From Lachnospiraceae bacterium (GTDB lineage Bacteria > Bacillota > Clostridia > Lachnospirales > Lachnospiraceae): 6,679 bases of DNA. Both the position numbers and the translations under genes were made by a program. Position 1 is the stretch's first letter, and each line of letters begins with the position of its first letter. The stretch is from NCBI GenBank assembly GCA_017958585.1, contig JAGDCK010000223.1:1-6679 (forward strand). Direction: 5' to 3'. The notes beneath the pieces were generated by a model. The model did no database searches. It was given only the letters and a program-made list of their open reading frames with translations, and had not been told where the DNA came from. This document shows positions 1 through 6,642 of this stretch, one piece after another.

Positions 1-234
1 CTCCGGTTCGTCAAACTCCACGGTCACATAAAATCCTCTGGGGTTCTGGACCACGCTTACGACTTTTCCGGATTTACTTTTAAGTCTCTTGTTGAATGGA
101 ATGTTGGGTGACATTGCCAGGGACGGATCAATGGTATAATAATAGTTGCTGGGGAGAAGTCCCTCAGTCACGGTTATCTCATCGCCCTCTTTGCAAAGGC
201 CCGGCCTTTCCATCTTAAATTCTATCTTTCTCAT
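1..234 (-). CDS. Small hypothetical protein, 3' end cut by window edge
   Basis: The frame is open from an ATG at 234 to the window edge, giving 78 residues (MRKIEFKMERPG... to ...YVTVEFDEPE) with no stop, so the C-terminus is missing. No catalytic motif, signal peptide or membrane segment is visible. The composition (charged, with short beta-like stretches such as KVVSVVQNPRGFYVTVEF) suggests a compact beta-rich domain. It starts 43 bp after the PilZ gene stop, with no terminator between, so it is probably the third gene of the trpS unit. An AAAGG lies about 12 nt upstream of the ATG, a slightly long spacing, so initiation at the internal Met8 is possible. I faintly recall short conserved proteins of this style in Lachnospiraceae, which would put the stop only a few codons outside the window, but I cannot name a family or function. 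Confidence 0.7.
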   Translation of the reverse strand, partial: MRKIEFKMERPGLCKEGDEITVTEGLLPSNYYYTIDPSLAMSPNIPFNKRLKSKSGKVVSVVQNPRGFYVTVEFDEPE

Positions 235-277
235 CTTTATGATATGCCTTTTAGTAACTTCATGATGGAATAAGTTC

Positions 278-949
278 TTATTCGCCCTTATTCTTTGCGA
301 TGGCAATCCTGTCTTTCTTTGCCAGATAGGAATCCAGGCCTCTGATCTTGTCATTGAATCTGCATCCGTAGACGATCTTGCCATTGTCAAGGAGCTGATT
401 TCTCACCACGATACCGTACATATTAAAGGAAAACTGCTCATTTCCGCCGTTTGGTCCCTCAATGGAATCGGTGAGCACCACATGGATAAGCTGCCCTACG
501 GCAATGTTTACGGTGGCGCTGCATACAATTGCAAATCCCGTGACACTGACATCTTTTATAAATACATCGGAGGGCTGACCGCTAAGTTCATACTGGATCG
601 TTGAATCCACTCCGATAACACATCTGTATGCTCCTCTTCTGTTAAAAGGCTTTCCGTGGGCAGGGGAGGAAACCTTGTAACAAAGAGTATTGTCATTGCG
701 TCTCATGGTGATGATCTCGGGCTCGATGAACATCATGGGCTTGTCCCCGGGAAAGATTGCCAGCATGCTGGCAGTGATCTCTTCGCCCCTGAAAGACACT
801 ATCCTGTCACCGCTCATCACAGCCTCAGCCAATATATAATGTCTGTTTGGATTTACATCCACCACAGATGACTCAAAACTTAATTGTTTCCCCTTGGCAG
901 TCACCAAAAAAGTAAGTTTGGTGCCTGTCTCCAACTCCACTATTTGCAT
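278..949 (-). CDS. PilZ-domain protein, YcgR-like c-di-GMP effector
   Basis: This 223-residue cytosolic protein should bind cyclic di-GMP and pass the signal to a motility, secretion or surface function. The PilZ signature is complete: an RxxxR motif (RGAYR, residues 105-109) followed by DxSxxG (DVSVTG, 133-138), and a YGCRF segment near 194-198 typical of the end of the barrel. Residues 1-95 form a separate beta-rich N-terminal domain like the one that precedes PilZ in YcgR-type flagellar brake proteins. There is no signal peptide or transmembrane helix. The ATG at 949 is preferred to an in-frame TTG at 961 because GGAGAAGG lies just before it. The gene follows trpS by 41 bp and precedes a small unknown gene, so all three are probably cotranscribed. 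The partner and process are not shown by the sequence; flagellar control is family inference only. Confidence 0.88.
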   Translation of the reverse strand: MQIVELETGTKLTFLVTAKGKQLSFESSVVDVNPNRHYILAEAVMSGDRIVSFRGEEITASMLAIFPGDKPMMFIEPEIITMRRNDNTLCYKVSSPAHGKPFNRRGAYRCVIGVDSTIQYELSGQPSDVFIKDVSVTGFAIVCSATVNIAVGQLIHVVLTDSIEGPNGGNEQFSFNMYGIVVRNQLLDNGKIVYGCRFNDKIRGLDSYLAKKDRIAIAKNKGE

Positions 950-950
950 A

Positions 951-959
951 CCCTTCTCC
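951..959 (-). promoter_or_regulatory. Ribosome binding site that fixes the PilZ start
   Basis: On the minus strand GGAGAAGGGT directly precedes the ATG at 949, with the GGAG core 6 nt from the start codon. The longer in-frame reading would begin at a TTG (959-961) that overlaps this site, so the ATG is the better start. Confidence 0.75.
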
Positions 960-990
960 AAGCAAACTAATTTCTAAAAAACAGACGCGA

Positions 991-2103
991 TCAATCCTTG
1001 ATACCTTCGTATTTCTCGCTCTGGGCACGGATAAGCTCCGCATCATCAAAATAATTGATCCTCATGGCTGCCTTCACCTCTGAAAGTGTGTTTGCGGCCA
1101 CTTCTCTTGCTGCATTTGTTCCCTGTCTGAGGATCTCATAGATTCCGGGAATATCCTTCTCCAGTTCATGTCTGCGTGTTCTGATGGGATCAAGGGTCTC
1201 CTGCATGATATTGTTAAGGAATTTCTTTACCTTTACATCTCCGAGACCGCCTCTTGTATAATGACCTTTAAGTTCGTCAAGGTTTGCATACTCAGGCAGA
1301 TATCTCTCGAAATGCTCATCCTTGCAAAATGCATCAAGATATGTAAATACCACATTTCCCTCCAGATGTCCGGGATCGGAAACCTGGATGTGAAGAGGAT
1401 CTGTGTACATTTTTTTCATGATCTTGTCCTTTACCTCATCAGCTGAATCAGAGAGGTAAATACAGTTACCCAGGGACTTACTCATCTTGGCCTGACCGTC
1501 AATTCCGGGAAGACGCTGACAGCTCTCGTTCTCGGGGATAAGTGCCTCGCAGTCCACCAGAACCGGTTTGTCGGGGCTGTAGATGTAATTGAAACGCTGC
1601 ACGATCTCCTTTGTCTGCTCGATCATGGGAAGCTGATCCACACCTACAGGAACGGTGGTAGCCTTGAATGCGGTGATATCTGCCGCCTGGCTTATGGGAT
1701 AAGTAAAGAAACCTACGGGAATGCTGGTCTCAAAATTACGCATCTGGATCTCATTTTTTACAGTGGGGTTTCTCTGAAGTCTGGAAACCGTAACTAAATT
1801 TGAGTAAAAAAATGTCAGTTCCGTAAGCTCGGGGATCTGGGATTGGATGAGGATGTTACTCTTTGCAGGATCGATACCTGCTGAAATATAGTCAAGAGCC
1901 ACCTCAATAATGTTCTGACGAACTTTTTCAGGATTATCAAAATTGTCTGTAAGCGCCTGGGCATCAGCAATCATGATAAAGATCTTGTCAAATTCGCCGG
2001 AATTCTGCAATTCCACACGACGTCTCAAGGAACCGACATAATGTCCGATATGAAGTCTACCGGTAGGTCTGTCTCCGGTAAGGATTATTTTTTCATTTGC
2101 CAT
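991..2103 (-). CDS. trpS: Tryptophanyl-tRNA synthetase (TrpRS)
   Basis: Class I aminoacyl-tRNA synthetase that activates tryptophan with ATP and charges tRNA-Trp in the cytosol. The 370-residue protein opens with the Rossmann nucleotide-binding motif HIGH (residues 18-21, within GDRPTGRLHIGHYVGS), has the conserved PVGVDQ segment (152-157) and the second class I signature KMSKS (206-210). It resembles the clade with GDRPTG and RLPGxDGxAKMSKSLGN found in streptococci and many Firmicutes. It is longer than the usual 330-345 residues, with an extra C-terminal tail (about 352-370, rich in E and K). An in-frame ATG at 2151 would add 16 residues, but the ATG at 2103 is preferred: GGAG lies 7 nt upstream and MANEKIILTG matches the normal family N-terminus. 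No T-box leader is present; the upstream gap is only about 100 bp. It probably heads a unit with the PilZ gene. Confidence 0.97.
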   Translation of the reverse strand: MANEKIILTGDRPTGRLHIGHYVGSLRRRVELQNSGEFDKIFIMIADAQALTDNFDNPEKVRQNIIEVALDYISAGIDPAKSNILIQSQIPELTELTFFYSNLVTVSRLQRNPTVKNEIQMRNFETSIPVGFFTYPISQAADITAFKATTVPVGVDQLPMIEQTKEIVQRFNYIYSPDKPVLVDCEALIPENESCQRLPGIDGQAKMSKSLGNCIYLSDSADEVKDKIMKKMYTDPLHIQVSDPGHLEGNVVFTYLDAFCKDEHFERYLPEYANLDELKGHYTRGGLGDVKVKKFLNNIMQETLDPIRTRRHELEKDIPGIYEILRQGTNAAREVAANTLSEVKAAMRINYFDDAELIRAQSEKYEGIKD

Positions 2104-2110
2104 AACTCTT

Positions 2111-2114
2111 CTCC
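2111..2114 (-). promoter_or_regulatory. Ribosome binding site for trpS
   Basis: GGAG on the minus strand sits 7 nt before the ATG at 2103. No comparable site precedes the upstream in-frame ATG at 2151, which supports the shorter protein. Confidence 0.7.
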
Positions 2115-2141
2115 AATGCAATAAAATACTAAACCTAATAT

Positions 2142-2169
2142 ATTCTATCACTTTTTGGCTTTACTGCAA
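2142..2169 (-). promoter_or_regulatory. Candidate sigma-A promoter for trpS
   Basis: Read on the minus strand, TTGCAG (2169-2164) is followed after 16 bp by TAGAAT (2147-2142), one mismatch from TATAAT. A TG one base before the -10 gives an extended -10 (TGATAGAAT) that could offset the poor -35. It lies in the 104-bp gap after the exporter operon. Transcription would start near 2135, leaving a leader of about 30 nt, too short for a T-box or trp attenuator. Confidence 0.4.
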
Positions 2170-2207
2170 AGAAGAAAAGTTATTAATTTGTCCGATATAA
2201 CCGTTTA

Positions 2208-4118
2208 CTAGGCCGGTGAACTTCCGGAGTAGAGCTGATAGTACTTGCCCTTTTGCGCCAGAAGCTCCTCATGGGTACCGCGCTCGATGATCCTTCCCTG
2301 TTCCAAAACCATGATACAGTCAGAGTTTTGTACTGTTGAAAGTCTGTGGGCGATAACAAAGGTGGTCCTTCCCTTCATAAGGGAATCCATGCCTTCCTGC
2401 ACAAGTCGCTCGGTTCTGGTATCAATGGAGCTTGTGGCTTCATCCAGGATAAGAGCCGGAGGATCCGCTACCGCTGCTCTTGCGATGGACAAAAGCTGTC
2501 TCTGTCCCTGGCTTAAGTTAGCTCCGTCCCCTGTAAGAACCGTATCATATCCGTCCGGAAGCTGTCTGATAAAGTTGTCCGCGCCCGCAAGCTTTGCTGC
2601 TGCCACAACCTCTTCGTCCGTTGCATCAAGCTTTCCGAATCTGATATTTTCTCTTACGGTTGCTGTGAAAAGATGGGTATCCTGCAGCACCATTCCGAGG
2701 CTTCGTCTGAGGTCGCCCTTCTTGATCTTATTAATATTGATACCATCGTATCTGATCTTTCCGTCCTGTATATCATAGAAACGGTTGATAAGATTTGTGA
2801 TGGTGGTCTTTCCTGCACCTGTGGATCCTACGAATGCGATCTTCTGACCTGGCTTTGCAAAGAGCTTGATATCATGGAGAACCATCTTTTCATCAGTGTA
2901 TCCAAAGTCAACTCCGTCCATGACGATCTCGCCCTTAAGAGGGACGTATGTAACTGACTTGTCCGCCTGATGAACATGCTTCCAGGCCCACATTCCTGTG
3001 CGCTCTGCGCTCTCAACGATCTCTCCGTCAACTTCCTTTGCATTTACAAGTGCCACATATCCGTCATCTGCTTCAGGCTCCTGGTCGATAAGATCAAATA
3101 CTCTCTTTCCGCCTGCCAAAGCCATTACGATACTGTTAAACTGCTGGCTCACCTGGCTGATAGGCATGTTAAAGCTCCTGTTGTATGTAAGGAATGATGC
3201 CAGGGCACCTACGGTAAATCCGCCAAATCCTGTAAGGGCCAGAATACCTCCTACGATGGCACATACCACATAGCTTAAATTTCCAAGCTGGGCATTTACT
3301 GGTGCCATGATATTTGCAAATTTGTTTGCATTATAGGCACTGTCAAAAAGCTTGTTGTTTAACTCTCTGAATTCCTCAAGGGACTTGTCCTCATGACAGA
3401 ATACCTTTACAACCTTCTGGCCGCTCATCATCTCCTCTATATATCCGTTTACCTTGCCCAGATCCTTTTGCTGCTCAATGAAGTATTTTCCGGACTTGGA
3501 AAGGATCTTTGTGGAAAAGAACATCATAAGAGCTACCATGAGCAGTGTCACAAGAGTGAGTGGAATACTAAGGATAAACATGCTGATAAGCACTGCCACA
3601 ATAGTGATTGCACTCGAAAATACCTGCGGGATGCTCTGGCTTATCATCTGTCGCAATGTATCTATATCATTTGTATAGATTGACATGATATCTCCGTGTG
3701 AATGAGTGTCAAAATACTTTATGGGCAGTTTTTCCATGTGTTCAAACATATCATTTCTGAGATTTCTGAGTGTACCCTGGGATATGTAGATCATAGTCTT
3801 GTTCTGTACAAATACTGCGATCACAGCCACACCGTACATCAAAGCCACTCTCCCTATCTCTCCCAAAAGTCCGGAAAAATCAGGTACGTTTCCTGCTGCC
3901 ACAGCCTTTACCAAAGGAGTGATATAGTCATCGATCAATGTCCTCTGAAACATGGTTCCTCTGACTGTAGCCAAAGTACTGATTATGATACATACAAATA
4001 TGAGCATAAAACGGAAAGCGTAGTTTTTCATGATATATCTGATTATCTGCATGAAAACCTTTCCGGGGTTTTCAACCTTCTCTCCGCCAAATTGTCTTCT
4101 CTGTCCCGGTCCCGGCAT
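2208..4118 (-). CDS. ABC exporter half-transporter, catalytic subunit of a heterodimer
   Basis: A 636-residue permease-ATPase fusion in the cytoplasmic membrane. Hydrophobic helices fall near residues 35-52, 88-107, 165-203 and 278-320, the usual six-helix exporter fold. The ATPase domain carries A-loop Y407, Walker A GSTGAGKT (431-438), Q-loop Q479, signature LSQGQ (535-539, Q replacing the normal second-position G), Walker B ALILDE with catalytic E560, D-loop SSID and switch H591. It therefore supplies the active catalytic residues but a deviant signature. A hydrophilic insert of about 50 residues (350-398, including TGMWAWKH) separates the two domains. The G/R/Q-rich N-terminus before the first helix is normal for the type. 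Its ATG overlaps the upstream partner's stop. Length and motif pattern resemble BmrD/YheH and TM288; substrate unknown, with drugs or peptides the usual guesses. Confidence 0.94.
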   Translation of the reverse strand: MPGPGQRRQFGGEKVENPGKVFMQIIRYIMKNYAFRFMLIFVCIIISTLATVRGTMFQRTLIDDYITPLVKAVAAGNVPDFSGLLGEIGRVALMYGVAVIAVFVQNKTMIYISQGTLRNLRNDMFEHMEKLPIKYFDTHSHGDIMSIYTNDIDTLRQMISQSIPQVFSSAITIVAVLISMFILSIPLTLVTLLMVALMMFFSTKILSKSGKYFIEQQKDLGKVNGYIEEMMSGQKVVKVFCHEDKSLEEFRELNNKLFDSAYNANKFANIMAPVNAQLGNLSYVVCAIVGGILALTGFGGFTVGALASFLTYNRSFNMPISQVSQQFNSIVMALAGGKRVFDLIDQEPEADDGYVALVNAKEVDGEIVESAERTGMWAWKHVHQADKSVTYVPLKGEIVMDGVDFGYTDEKMVLHDIKLFAKPGQKIAFVGSTGAGKTTITNLINRFYDIQDGKIRYDGININKIKKGDLRRSLGMVLQDTHLFTATVRENIRFGKLDATDEEVVAAAKLAGADNFIRQLPDGYDTVLTGDGANLSQGQRQLLSIARAAVADPPALILDEATSSIDTRTERLVQEGMDSLMKGRTTFVIAHRLSTVQNSDCIMVLEQGRIIERGTHEELLAQKGKYYQLYSGSSPA

Positions 4119-4132
4119 TACTGTTCACCTCC
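4118..4132 (-). promoter_or_regulatory. TAATG stop/start overlap with strong RBS (translational coupling)
   Basis: The stop of the first exporter subunit (TAA, 4120-4118) and the start of the second (ATG, 4118-4116) share one base. GGAGGTG (4132-4126) lies inside the last codons of the upstream gene, with 9 nt between GGAGG and the ATG. This arrangement favours coupled, near 1:1 synthesis, as expected for an obligate heterodimer. Confidence 0.85.
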
Positions 4133-5869
4133 GTTTTCATCAAAGTCTCTGTTTCCACCCGTCTGGGCTTCATATATGTCTTTATAAATAGCATTCTGTT
4201 CAACCAGTTCATCGTGGGTTCCTACAGCATCTATCACACCGTTGTCGATCACGATGATCCTGTCCGCATCTTTTATGGATGAGATCCTCTGAGCAATAAT
4301 GATCTTTGTTGTATCCGGTATCTCCGTTGCAAATGCCTTTCTGATCTTTGCATCCGTTGCTGTATCTACAGCGCTGGTGGAATCGTCAAGGATCAGGACC
4401 TTGGGCTTTTTCAGAAGCGCTCTTGCAATACAAAGTCTCTGCTTCTGACCTCCCGATACATTGCTTCCACCCTGTTCGATACGGGTCTCGTATTTCTGGG
4501 GCATCTTCTCGATAAATTCATCTGCACATGCAAGTTCACATGCTCTCTTGCAATCCTCCAGTGTGGCATTTTCATCACCCCAGCGAAGGTTGTCAAGAAT
4601 GGTTCCGGAGAAGAGAACGTTTTTCTGAAGTACCACCGATACCTGGTCTCTCAATGCTTCCAGATCATAGTCCTTTACATTTCTTCCACCCACACTGACG
4701 CTTCCCTCGGAAACATCATACAGACGGCTTATTAAGTTTACCAGACTGGTCTTTGATGATCCGGTTGCACCCAGAATACCTATGGTCTCACCTGATCTGA
4801 TATCCAGATTGATGTCTGAAAGCACCGGCTTCTCACTGGTGGAATTATATCTGAAGGTCACATGATCAAATCTGATGCTTCCGTCATCCACATTAAATAC
4901 CGGATTTTCGGGGTTTGTGATATCCGGCTTTTCTTCAAGCACTTCACTGATACGCTTTGCACTTGCCACTGACATGGTGACCATCACAAAGATCATCGCA
5001 AGCATCATCAGATTCATGAGGATAGTCATGCAATACGTGAGAAGACTCATAAGCTCACCGGTGGTAAGTTCTCCGCCCACGATCAGATTTGCTCCTACCC
5101 AGCTGATGCCCAGAATGCAGGCGTAAATAGTGAGATTCATAAGAGGAGAAACATTGGCTATCATACCCTCTGCCTTTAAAAACATGGAGTAAATATTATT
5201 GCTGGCCTTGTGGAACTTATCGATCTCGTAATCCTCACGCACAAAAGCCTTTACAACGCGCTGTGCGGTTACATTTTCCTGAACAGAAGCATTGAGATCA
5301 TCATATTTTTTGAATACCTGATCGAAATATCTTCTTGTCTTTCCCATTATCAAAAAGATGACTATTGCCAAAAATGCTATGGCTATCAGGTAAATACTTG
5401 CAACCTTCGCATTGATGATAAATGCCATGGTCATGGCAACTATCAGGCTGATGGGGCTTCGTGCACACAGACGTAATATCATCTGATATGCATTCTGTAC
5501 ATTTGTGACATCCGTTGTAAGCCTGGTGACAAGACCTGCTGTGGAGAATTTGTCAATGTTTGAAAATGAGAAGGTCTGAATGTTGGTATACATTGCATCC
5601 CTTAAGTTTCTGGCAAATCCTGCGGAAGCTCTGGCACCGTATTTTCCTCCCATGATACCTGCATAGAGACCGATGAGGGCAAGGAGTAACATTACGCCAC
5701 CCATTGTCAGGATGTGCTTCATGTCTCCCGCTCCCACACCGTCATCGATGATGGAAGCCATGGCAAGAGGAATGAGCATTTCCACGATTACCTCAAGCAC
5801 CATAAACAAAGGTGTCTTTATGGAATCGGCCTTAAATTCCTTGATGTATTTAGACAATGTCTTTATCAT
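4118..5869 (-). CDS. ABC exporter half-transporter, degenerate-site subunit of a heterodimer
   Basis: A 583-residue membrane permease-ATPase fusion that should pair with the next gene product. Hydrophobic helices lie near residues 18-42, 52-75, 138-176, 243-265 and 280-302. The ATPase domain has A-loop Y341, Walker A GATGSSKT (367-374, Ser where the consensus has the third Gly), Q-loop Q415, an intact VSGGQ signature (471-475), Walker B VLILDD (491-496) with D496 in place of the catalytic Glu, and Q527 in place of the switch His. These changes mark the non-hydrolysing nucleotide site, as in TM287 and BmrC/YheI. Its normal signature should complete the active site with the partner's E560. It starts 44 bp after the MarR gene, with AAGGA 10 nt before the ATG, and lies under the same promoter. 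The substrate cannot be read from the sequence. Confidence 0.94.
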   Translation of the reverse strand: MIKTLSKYIKEFKADSIKTPLFMVLEVIVEMLIPLAMASIIDDGVGAGDMKHILTMGGVMLLLALIGLYAGIMGGKYGARASAGFARNLRDAMYTNIQTFSFSNIDKFSTAGLVTRLTTDVTNVQNAYQMILRLCARSPISLIVAMTMAFIINAKVASIYLIAIAFLAIVIFLIMGKTRRYFDQVFKKYDDLNASVQENVTAQRVVKAFVREDYEIDKFHKASNNIYSMFLKAEGMIANVSPLMNLTIYACILGISWVGANLIVGGELTTGELMSLLTYCMTILMNLMMLAMIFVMVTMSVASAKRISEVLEEKPDITNPENPVFNVDDGSIRFDHVTFRYNSTSEKPVLSDINLDIRSGETIGILGATGSSKTSLVNLISRLYDVSEGSVSVGGRNVKDYDLEALRDQVSVVLQKNVLFSGTILDNLRWGDENATLEDCKRACELACADEFIEKMPQKYETRIEQGGSNVSGGQKQRLCIARALLKKPKVLILDDSTSAVDTATDAKIRKAFATEIPDTTKIIIAQRISSIKDADRIIVIDNGVIDAVGTHDELVEQNAIYKDIYEAQTGGNRDFDENGGEQ

Positions 5870-5913
5870 GTCTTTTTGTTCCTTTCTGTCTTGATGATCT
5901 TGACTTTAAAAAT

Positions 5914-6390
5914 TTATCTGAAAGACTTGTTTTCTTTTTCGATGTCTTCCAGGTTATGAGTTATCTTGGACAGGATCCGTGTAAATTCCGCTTTCTCCGC
6001 CGGAGTGATACCCTTTTCCATATCTTCGTGAAAAGAATCGATCAGGGCCACCACCTTTTCGTGGCTTTCGTATGCTTTGTCCGTGGCCACGATTTTCTTA
6101 AGTCTGGCATCATATTCCACGGGGACACGCTTGATATAGCCCTTGTTCTCAAGACCCTGAAGCATTACGGTTGCGGATGAGCGGCGGATATTAAACGCCT
6201 TTTCCACATCCTTTTGAAATACGTCGCTGCTTTTACTGTTGTCGATTATGTAACCGATGCAGGGTCCCTGCAGTCCGCAGATGTCACGCATGTTCTCTCT
6301 GTCAAACCGATATTCTATGGCACGCCTTATCACGTTATTCACGCTCTTAAGCTGAAAACCCATATATGAACTGTCATTTCTGTGTTCCAT
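5914..6390 (-). CDS. MarR-family transcriptional regulator, likely repressor of the exporter operon
   Basis: A 158-residue cytosolic DNA-binding protein, usual length for MarR, acting as a dimer. Residues about 56-106 form the winged helix-turn-helix: recognition region DVEKAFNIRRSSATVMLQGLENKGYIKR (read as 61-88) then the wing with the family DxR signature (D94, R96 in YDARLKK). Helices at both ends (about 10-28 and 108-152) would make the dimer interface. The ATG at 6390 has AAGGAGG 5 nt upstream. It is the first gene before two ABC exporter subunits, and palindromic 14-mers sit between its promoter and its start, so autorepression plus control of the pump is the likely role. Two Cys residues (C38, C44) lie near the usual ligand or redox-sensing region, but their relevance is speculative. 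The inducer is unknown. Confidence 0.9.
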   Translation of the reverse strand: MEHRNDSSYMGFQLKSVNNVIRRAIEYRFDRENMRDICGLQGPCIGYIIDNSKSSDVFQKDVEKAFNIRRSSATVMLQGLENKGYIKRVPVEYDARLKKIVATDKAYESHEKVVALIDSFHEDMEKGITPAEKAEFTRILSKITHNLEDIEKENKSFR

Positions 6391-6421
6391 CGCACCCTCC
6401 TTTTTGATTCATGTGAAAAAA

Positions 6422-6435
6422 GAAAGATACCCAAC
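6422..6435. promoter_or_regulatory. Degenerate third operator copy
   Basis: GAAAGATACCCAAC matches the neighbouring operator GTTAGATACCTAAC at 11 of 14 positions and lies exactly 20 bp from it. The full 20-bp units at 6422 and 6442 agree at 16 of 20 bases. The left arm has lost symmetry, so binding may be weak or cooperative only. Confidence 0.45.
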
Positions 6436-6441
6436 CAACTT

Positions 6442-6455
6442 GTTAGATACCTAAC
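6442..6455. promoter_or_regulatory. Palindromic operator, likely MarR site 2
   Basis: GTTAGATACCTAAC has 5-bp inverted arms (GTTAG/CTAAC) around a 4-bp centre. Size and position, in the leader just upstream of the MarR gene, fit a MarR dimer site. Its centre is 20 bp from that of the next site, about two helical turns, so both would face the same side of the DNA. Confidence 0.7.
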
Positions 6456-6461
6456 TAACTT

Positions 6462-6475
6462 GTTAGACATCTAAC
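6462..6475. promoter_or_regulatory. Palindromic operator at the transcription start, likely MarR site 1
   Basis: GTTAGACATCTAAC has perfect 6-bp arms (GTTAGA/TCTAAC) around two bases. It abuts the -10 box (6476-6481) and covers the predicted start site near 6469, so a bound dimer should block RNA polymerase. Confidence 0.78.
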
Positions 6476-6503
6476 ATTATACTCAAAATTAAATTGAATG
6501 CAA
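6476..6503 (-). promoter_or_regulatory. Promoter of the marR-ABC-ABC operon
   Basis: On the minus strand TTGCAT (6503-6498) is separated by 16 bp from a perfect TATAAT (6481-6476), in an AT-rich stretch. Predicted start is near 6469, giving a leader of about 79 nt to the MarR ATG. The only other -10-like strings nearby are poorer, and the palindromes immediately downstream support this assignment. Confidence 0.78.
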
Positions 6504-6540
6504 TTAAATATTTATGAACTTTTTGTAAAGTGGGGAAATA

Positions 6541-6568
6541 TAAAAAAGAATCTCGCTTGCGAGATTCT
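6541..6568 (-). terminator. Intrinsic terminator for a leftward gene beyond the right edge
   Basis: Read on the minus strand, AGAATCTCGC-AA-GCGAGATTCT (6568-6547) is a perfect 10-bp inverted repeat, realistically a 9-bp stem with a CAAG loop. It is followed at once by a run of T (6546-6542) and then A/T-rich sequence. This is a textbook Rho-independent terminator. It would isolate the MarR promoter from transcription entering from the right. Confidence 0.7.
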
Positions 6569-6598
6569 ACGCGCCGAGCGCGTGTTGCTTTAGCAACA
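6569..6598. repeat. Two adjacent short hairpins inside the hairpin block
   Basis: ACGCGC-CGA-GCGCGT (6569-6583) has 6-bp arms and a 3-nt loop. TGTTGC-TTTA-GCAACA (6583-6598) has 6-bp arms and a 4-nt loop, and shares base 6583 with the first. They follow the 6547-6568 hairpin with no spacer, giving three stems end to end. A further 10-bp palindrome, CTCGCGCGAG, lies at 6607-6616. Such spacing is unlikely by chance, but the function is not evident. Confidence 0.6.
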
Positions 6599-6617
6599 AT
6601 CTTCTTCTCGCGCGAGT

Positions 6618-6642
6618 GCGCATCCTTAGCGGAGCGCTTTTT
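6618..6642 (+). terminator. Possible rightward intrinsic terminator
   Basis: On the plus strand GCGC-A-TCC (6618-6625) pairs with GGA-GCGC (6631-6637), a 7-bp stem with one bulged A and a TTAGC loop, followed by TTTTT (6638-6642). The shape fits a weak terminator for rightward transcription, though no plus-strand gene lies to its left in the window. It may instead be one module of a repeat element. Confidence 0.4.

Noticed and set aside
2101..2151. Longer TrpRS beginning at the ATG at 2151
   Set aside because: The 16 extra residues (MIEYIRFS...) do not resemble TrpRS N-termini, lack a ribosome binding site and overlap the candidate -10 region, while the ATG at 2103 has a GGAG at proper spacing.
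2201..2220. Hairpin after the last exporter gene (ACCG...CGGT) as an operon terminator
   Set aside because: The stem is only 4 bp with a 10-base loop and no T-run follows.
2245..2778. Long open frame on the plus strand (177 codons) opposite the second exporter gene
   Set aside because: It lies wholly antisense to a strongly supported ABC gene, has low-complexity S/L-rich composition, no recognisable motif and no good ribosome binding site.
3702..4187. Plus-strand open frame of 161 codons opposite the junction of the two exporter genes
   Set aside because: It is antisense to both ABC genes, rich in H/Y/S/C as expected from a shadow frame, and shows no domain pattern.
6422..6481. Possible short CRISPR-like or tandem-repeat array
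   Set aside because: The units are contiguous 20-mers without spacers, only three in number, each containing a dyad, and sit exactly between a promoter and a MarR start. Operators explain them better.
6539..6642. Independent plus-strand small RNA driven by TATAAA at 6539-6544 and ending at the TTTTT
   Set aside because: No acceptable -35 lies at the right spacing, and the start site would fall inside the first hairpin. It is kept only as one possible reading of the hairpin block.
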